Below, one piece after another: positions 35,395 through 39,657 of a stretch of DNA of 39,657 bases. The position numbers were made by a program, and so were the translations under genes. Below the pieces are notes generated by a model. It saw only the letters and a program-made list of their open reading frames with translations. It was not told the DNA's origin and made no database searches. The first letter of the stretch is position 1, and each line of letters starts with the position of its first letter. The stretch is from Gemmataceae bacterium (GTDB lineage Bacteria > Planctomycetota > Planctomycetia > Gemmatales > Gemmataceae), in contig JAHBXO010000046.1 of NCBI GenBank assembly GCA_019636445.1, positions 1-39,657 on the forward strand, written 5' to 3'.

Positions 35395-36279
35395 ATGGGT
35401 TCGCGGAACCGCTGGGTGATGGGGCTTCTCCCCACGATGTTGGGATTCGGACTGGGCGCGTGGGTTGTCTCCAGCCAGTATGCGCCGGCGCAAGCACCGG
35501 GTGGTCCGAAAGCTCCGCAGGCTTACGTGTCGGACGATCCGCCGTACCGGGCGTTGGACGCCAATCTCTTCATGCAGACGGCGGCCGAGTATCGGGCCTG
35601 CTGCCTGCAGGCGTACAACACGGCGATCGACCGCCTCAAGCAGGCCGTGGCAGGGAAAAAGGACGGTTGGAAGCCGGCCGTGGTGCTCGACCTGGACGAG
35701 ACAGTGTTCGACAACGCCGGGTTCCAGGCCATGCAACTCAGGAGCGGGTTGGCCTACGACCAGCGGTTGTGGGATCGGTGGGAGGAGAAGTCGGCGGACC
35801 GGATCGGACTGATTCCAGGCGCGAAGGAGTTTATCGACGAGGCCGAGCGACTCGGGGTCGGGGTTGTCTATATCAGCAACCGAAACAACAAATACCGGGA
35901 ACAGACAAAGGCAGCCCTGACGCGCCTCGGGTTGCCGCTCGCGAACGAGTCCGATCTGAAACTGTCAGACGAGAAGACCGGGACCAACAAGACCTCACGG
36001 CGGCAGGAGGCCGAGGTGGCGTATCACGTGCTCCTGTACGTCGGGGATAACTTGCGGGACTTCGACGAGCGGTTCCGCTTCCCGGACCTCTCCAAAGCAA
36101 CCGGAGAGGAGTTGGACGCGGCCGTCCGGAATCGGAACGCGGAGGTGGACGCGACCCGCAGCATGTGGGGGAATCGGTGGGTCATCCTACCGAACTCGGC
36201 CTACGGCGAGTGGCTCAAGGTCCTCGGGCGGGGGAAGGCAGACCTCGATCGACTGGTCCCCGTCGCGAAGGAGAAGTAG
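35395..36279 (+). CDS. HAD-superfamily class C acid phosphatase / 5'-nucleotidase, e(P4)-like
   Basis: 294 residues from ATG 35395 behind a GGAG site; longer frames run into transposon debris. An N-terminal hydrophobic segment (LLPTMLGFGLGAWVVS) exports or anchors it. There is no lipobox Cys, unlike classical lipoprotein e(P4). The HAD motif I DLDETVFDN (Asp99, Asp101) and motif IV YVGDNLRDF are clear, along with IYISN-like motif II (VVYISNRN). These enzymes dephosphorylate nucleoside monophosphates in the periplasm for nucleoside scavenging. It stands alone between rearranged segments and ends 14 bp before an IS66-type terminal repeat. Confidence 0.9.
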   Translation: MGSRNRWVMGLLPTMLGFGLGAWVVSSQYAPAQAPGGPKAPQAYVSDDPPYRALDANLFMQTAAEYRACCLQAYNTAIDRLKQAVAGKKDGWKPAVVLDLDETVFDNAGFQAMQLRSGLAYDQRLWDRWEEKSADRIGLIPGAKEFIDEAERLGVGVVYISNRNNKYREQTKAALTRLGLPLANESDLKLSDEKTGTNKTSRRQEAEVAYHVLLYVGDNLRDFDERFRFPDLSKATGEELDAAVRNRNAEVDATRSMWGNRWVILPNSAYGEWLKVLGRGKADLDRLVPVAKEK

Positions 36280-36293
36280 TCGTCGGTTGCACC

Positions 36294-36317
36294 GTATGTG
36301 TCCGGTGAATCGACGCC
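36294..36317 (+). repeat. IS66-type left terminal inverted repeat
   Basis: The sequence GTATGTGTCCGGTGAATCGA followed by CGCC resembles the conserved IS66 end (GTAAGCG-C-CGGTGA...). It lies about 50 bp before the tnpA start, the expected distance. No right end is present in the window. Confidence 0.45.
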
Positions 36318-36366
36318 TTCCGCCGTCAGGTAGTCTGTGAGTTTTCCCCCGAGGGAGAACTCCAGC

Positions 36367-36726
36367 ATGTCGAAACAACGCCCCGAGAAGGTCCCCGCCT
36401 GGCAAGCCACCATCGACGCCTGGATGCGGTCCGGGCAGACGGTCAACGCCTTCTGTCGCGCCCGTCAGATCACCCGCTCAAACTTCGACCGCTGGCAGCG
36501 GATCCTGGCCGCCGATCCGGTTGTCTCGCCCCAAACCCCATCACCGGTGTTCGTACCCGTTCGCGTCGTCGCCGAACCGATGGCCGAGGTCGTCCTCCGC
36601 TCCGGGGTTGTGGTGCGGGTGCCGCTGGGGGCCGCGGCCGGGCCGCTGTCGCCGACCTTGAGCAGCGCGGCCCGCGAGTCGAGCCGCAACCCGCCTTTGG
36701 CCATCTCGGCACCGTGGCACGACTGA
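36367..36726 (+). pseudogene. tnpA: IS66-family accessory protein TnpA, 3'-truncated
   Basis: ATG 36367 begins a small helix-turn-helix protein of the IS66 TnpA type: PAWQATIDAWMRSGQTVNAF, CRARQITRSNFDRWQR, then FVPVRVV and EVVLRSGVVVRVPLGA, the usual C-terminal motif. Similarity ends near 36635. The last ~30 codons are the reverse strand of a cytochrome gene. tnpB and the IS66 transposase are missing, so only the left end of the element remains. Confidence 0.8.
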
Positions 36727-36845
36727 CACTTCTCCACCAGCAACGGACGGACGTGCTTCTCGAAGTTGTCTGACGCACGAGAAGCCGATCCTGCGCATGC
36801 GAGGAGGACGAGTGCCGGCAAGCTGGTGCCGATGGTTGCGGTCAC
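36636..36845 (-). pseudogene. PSCyt1 cytochrome c gene (DUF1549/DUF1553 type), cut off by IS66 fragment
   Basis: A GTG at 36845 overlaps the stop of the upstream DUF1501 gene (GTGA) and opens a signal peptide (VTATIGTSLPALVLLACAGS), then a haem motif CQSCHG and GGLRLDSRAALLKVGDSGP, the standard start of planctomycete PSCyt1 proteins. About 70 codons are left; the DUF1549/DUF1553 body is replaced by the IS66 tnpA fragment. The normal partner of DUF1501 in this operon is thus inactivated. Confidence 0.8.
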
Positions 36846-38239
36846 GCCAAGATCTCCTTCACGACGTTGCCGTGTACGTCGGTCAGGCGGAAATCGCGGC
36901 CGAGGTGCCGCCAGGTCAGGAGGGTGTGGTCGAGACCGAGCAGGTGCAACATCGTCGCGTGCAGGTCGTGGATGTGGACTTTGCCGTTGATCGCGCGGTA
37001 GCCCATGTGATCGGTTTCGCCAAAGGTCAGACCGCCTTTCACGCCGCCGCCCGCCATCCACGCGCAGAAACTTTCCGGCTGGTGCTCGCGGCCGTGTTTC
37101 GCGATCGGAGCCGTACCGGAAAGGTCCTGGCTCCACGGGGTGCGGCCGAACTCGCCGGACCACAGAACGAGCGTGTCCTTGAGCAAGCCACGTTGTTTCA
37201 GGTCCTTGAGCAAGCCCGCGACCGGTTGGTCGGTTTGCTTGCAGAGACGCGGGAGGTTACCGCGGATGTCGCCGTGATGGTCCCAGCCGTCCATCGTCAC
37301 TTGCACGAACCGCACGCCGGATTCGCTGAGCTTGCGGGCCAGCAGGCACGCGCGGCCGTGCTTGTCGGCGTCCTTGTCGCCGATGCCGTAGAGTGCGAGC
37401 GTCTCCTTGCTTTCCTTCGAGATGTCGACGAGTTGCGGCGTCGTGGTTTGCATCCGGAAGGCGAGTTCCATGTTCTGGATCATGCCTTCCATGTTGCGGT
37501 CGCCGTGCAGTTCGTCGACGAGGCGTTGGTTCTGCCGCCGGGTCAGTTCCATGCGTTTGCGTTGAATCTCGTCGCTGGCCGAGGCGTTTCGCAGGTTCGC
37601 GATCGGCAGGGTTTGGGGATCGAGCGGCACGGTGAGCGGCGTCCCCTGATGGTCGGCGGGGAGAAACCCGGAGCCGTAGGTCCGCACGCCCGGCGCGTGG
37701 ATGCTGACGAAACTCGGCAGGTTCTTGTTTTCCGTGCCGAGGCCATAACTGATCCACGAACCCATCGACGGTCGGACTTCCGTGAAGACGCCGGTGTGGA
37801 ATTGGTTCGTGGCGCTGGCGTGCTGCGGGTTGTCGGCGTTCATCCCACGCAGCAGGCAGAGGTCGTCGGCGACGCTCGCCAGATGCGGGAGCAGGTCAGA
37901 GACCATCATCCCGGATTGGCCGCGCGGCTTCACCGGTGCCGCTTCGGCCAGCGCCAGGAACTTCTCGGTGCCGATCTGCGTGACTTCCTTCCGCAACGGC
38001 GAGTCGATCTTCTCGCCGTGCTTCTTGCGGATGAATTCCTTGGGATCGAAGAGGTCGTGCTGCGATGGCCCGCCTGCCATGAACAGGAAGATCACGCGCC
38101 TCGCCTTCGGCACGGCACCGGGAAGGCGGGCGTCGAATTTCTCTGCCGCCTGGAGGATGTCCGCGAGCGCCAACGAGCCGAACCCGCATGCGGCCGTGCG
38201 AAGGATCTGGCGCCTGGTGAAAGGCTGGTGCATCAACAT
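36842..38239 (-). CDS. DUF1501 domain protein (Tat-exported)
   Basis: 465 residues from ATG 38239, preceded by AAGGGA; an upstream extension to 38305 is unlikely. Twin-arginine-type signal FTRRQILRTAACGFGSLALA, then the DUF1501 metal-site region VIFLFMAGGPSQHDLFDPK, RFVQVTMDGWDHHGD, LVLWSGEFGRTPW and the C-terminal HDLHATMLHLLGLDH. This is the longer, classic subtype paired with PSCyt1-DUF1549-DUF1553 genes, and its stop overlaps the truncated partner. Exported; exact reaction unknown. Confidence 0.93.
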   Translation of the reverse strand: MLMHQPFTRRQILRTAACGFGSLALADILQAAEKFDARLPGAVPKARRVIFLFMAGGPSQHDLFDPKEFIRKKHGEKIDSPLRKEVTQIGTEKFLALAEAAPVKPRGQSGMMVSDLLPHLASVADDLCLLRGMNADNPQHASATNQFHTGVFTEVRPSMGSWISYGLGTENKNLPSFVSIHAPGVRTYGSGFLPADHQGTPLTVPLDPQTLPIANLRNASASDEIQRKRMELTRRQNQRLVDELHGDRNMEGMIQNMELAFRMQTTTPQLVDISKESKETLALYGIGDKDADKHGRACLLARKLSESGVRFVQVTMDGWDHHGDIRGNLPRLCKQTDQPVAGLLKDLKQRGLLKDTLVLWSGEFGRTPWSQDLSGTAPIAKHGREHQPESFCAWMAGGGVKGGLTFGETDHMGYRAINGKVHIHDLHATMLHLLGLDHTLLTWRHLGRDFRLTDVHGNVVKEILA

Positions 38240-38340
38240 GCTTGATCCCTTTCGCTCAAACCGAAGTCTGATCAGCTCGAGCCCCCGCAGACCTTGGGAG
38301 GGCATTTGCTATGTGAAGCCTACTCAGGGCGCGCTACGAA

Positions 38341-39657
38341 TTAAACCCGACTCAACGTTCCGCTGTACCCGCCGAACGAATCGGTCTTCACCCCAAGCCG
38401 TTGCAAGATGGTGACGAACAGCTTTGCCAGCGGAAGCTCTTCCACCGCAACCTTGCCTTGCCAGCCGGCATCCGTGTCGATTCCAGCGCCAGCCTGATTG
38501 TCCTCGTTCCCCTTGCCGAACTTGAGGTACCGGCCATTGGTGAAACCGAGGTTCTTGCCGCCGGCGGAAATGATGGGGTAGTTGCGCGAAAGGTGGAAAC
38601 TGCTGGACGCGGAGCCGTGCATGGCGAACGTGTTGTCTAGCATGTTGCCTTTGCCGGTCGGCTCTTTGGTATCTTTCAGTTTCTGGACGAAACGACCGAA
38701 TTCCTCGGCTTGGTAACGGTTGTAGGTGCCCAGGTTCTTCCAGCCGTTGGGCTTCTTGACCTCGTGAGTCAGCCCGTGAGCGGCGCCAAGTCCCACTGCG
38801 AGAGAGAGCAGATCGTGCGGGCCTTCGCCATTTTCTCGCCCCAACTGGAACGTCGCCACGCGAGTCGAATCGCTCAGGAAGGCGAGATAGATCAACTCGT
38901 ACATGGTCTGGAAGTAGAGTCTGGCTTGTTTGGGTTCGGCATCCAGATGGAGGTTACGGACGTCGACCTTTGGCGCCGGTGTATCGAGCCACTTTTGGGC
39001 CTTCGCGAGTTTCAGCTCCGTATCGCGAACTGCGTCCAGGTACTGCTTCAGAGTCTCCTGATCCTTTTTGGAGAGTTCACGTGACAGAGATCGCGTGTGG
39101 TCAATCAGGAGATCCAGGGCACTTTTGCTTCTCGCCAGTCGTGCGGCGGCATCTTTGCCACTCGTCACGAACAGCAAATCGAAGATTTCTTTGGGTTTGT
39201 TCATCGCGGGGATTGGCCGTCCTTCGCGATTGAAGGACTGAGTCTGGGCGCCACGCGGTCCGCCAACTCCACCGTTTGTCGACATGACCAACGAGGAGTG
39301 TCGAGTGAAGTCGCCTGCGTACTCCGCGTAGACCTGATCGACCGAGATCGAATTCTGATACGGACCCGAACCGCCGATCGGCGCGCCCGTCAAATACTGA
39401 TCGGCATTCGAATGGCCGTGGACCTGTCGTGCGGCCGGGTGCGACAAACCGGAATAAATTGTAATGTCGTTGCGCAACGGTTGCAGCACATCGAGCACTT
39501 TCGTCAGCTCAAAGTCCTTCTCGCCGCCGCGCGGGAACCAGCACCAATCCTTCCACGCCGGATCGGACTTGAGCGGTAGGCCGACACCGTCGGGATGATA
39601 GACGCTCAGGAAACGCTTCGGCGTTTCGTCCGAACCCGGGGCCTCAGTTGAAAAGGT
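38341..39657 (-). CDS. DUF1552 domain protein, 5' partial
   Basis: The frame is open to the right edge of the window (438 residues visible), so the start and the presumed Tat signal lie outside. DUF1552 features include RFLSVYHPDGVGLPL, 'IYSGLSHP', 'NSISVDQVYAEYAG', 'STRVATFQLGRENGEG' and 'MLDNTFAMHGSASSSFHLSRN'. It shares order and strand with the DUF1501 gene 102 bp downstream. A DUF1592-type cytochrome gene is the expected upstream neighbour beyond the window. Confidence 0.9.
   Translation of the reverse strand, partial: TFSTEAPGSDETPKRFLSVYHPDGVGLPLKSDPAWKDWCWFPRGGEKDFELTKVLDVLQPLRNDITIYSGLSHPAARQVHGHSNADQYLTGAPIGGSGPYQNSISVDQVYAEYAGDFTRHSSLVMSTNGGVGGPRGAQTQSFNREGRPIPAMNKPKEIFDLLFVTSGKDAAARLARSKSALDLLIDHTRSLSRELSKKDQETLKQYLDAVRDTELKLAKAQKWLDTPAPKVDVRNLHLDAEPKQARLYFQTMYELIYLAFLSDSTRVATFQLGRENGEGPHDLLSLAVGLGAAHGLTHEVKKPNGWKNLGTYNRYQAEEFGRFVQKLKDTKEPTGKGNMLDNTFAMHGSASSSFHLSRNYPIISAGGKNLGFTNGRYLKFGKGNEDNQAGAGIDTDAGWQGKVAVEELPLAKLFVTILQRLGVKTDSFGGYSGTLSRV

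Overview
The window is high-GC bacterial DNA that looks like a member of the Planctomycetota, most likely a Gemmata-type (Gemmataceae) genome. The case rests on gene content: two DUF1501 proteins, two DUF1552 proteins, planctomycete-type cytochrome c genes (DUF1592 type and a PSCyt1 fragment), a hydrazine-synthase-alpha-like protein, CHAT-domain proteins with TPR and PDZ modules, membrane Ser/Thr kinases, and pRiA4b ORF-3, IS66 and IS21 debris. No rRNA or tRNA gene was recognised.

Region 1 (1-11051, + strand): the window opens with the end of a C-terminally damaged pRiA4b ORF-3-like gene that runs into a 5'-truncated CHAT protease gene. A tight run follows: CHAT-PDZ protein, Ser/Thr kinase with a C-terminal DUF4384 domain, full-length TPR-CHAT-PDZ protein with a signal peptide, and a large secreted di-haem protein of the hydrazine-synthase-alpha-like type. 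The two CHAT genes are paralogues flanking the kinase, which suggests a kinase-regulated caspase-like module. Region 2 (11350-14921): an oxidoreductase and an HpcH/HpaI-type aldolase form a minus-strand operon, with a divergent DUF1501 gene beside them.

Region 3 (14922-23842) is the most interesting part. A small graveyard comes first: a three-repeat CRISPR relic with a 61-bp period, an IS21 transposase remnant with an in-frame stop, and what looks like the end of a ParE/RelE toxin. It leads directly into five overlapping genes (15781-23842) that fit the MoxR-vWA-beta-propeller (bpX) ternary NTP-dependent conflict systems predicted by comparative genomics in multicellular or complex bacteria: a small accessory protein, a RavA/MoxR AAA+ ATPase, a bpX-like protein, a vWA plus propeller protein with a degenerate MIDAS, and a bpX6-like/TPR/propeller protein. 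All four junctions overlap, so the five subunits are probably made together.

Region 4 (23843-27667, mostly - strand) is accessory DNA: a truncated nuclease-like N-terminus, an ImmA/IrrE metallopeptidase translationally coupled to a PIN-like protein (toxin-antitoxin-like, but with no XRE regulator), a membrane protein, a GrpB-family protein, a cupin, and further transposase scraps. Region 5 (27717-31450, +) is a DUF1592/DUF1552 pair. Region 6 (31623-36726) is rearranged: a doubly truncated istA, a membrane Ser/Thr kinase whose 5' end is fused to Calx-beta repeat debris, a class C acid phosphatase, and an IS66 tnpA fragment. Region 7 (36636-39657, -) is a DUF1552/DUF1501/PSCyt1 operon whose last gene is cut by the IS66 fragment.
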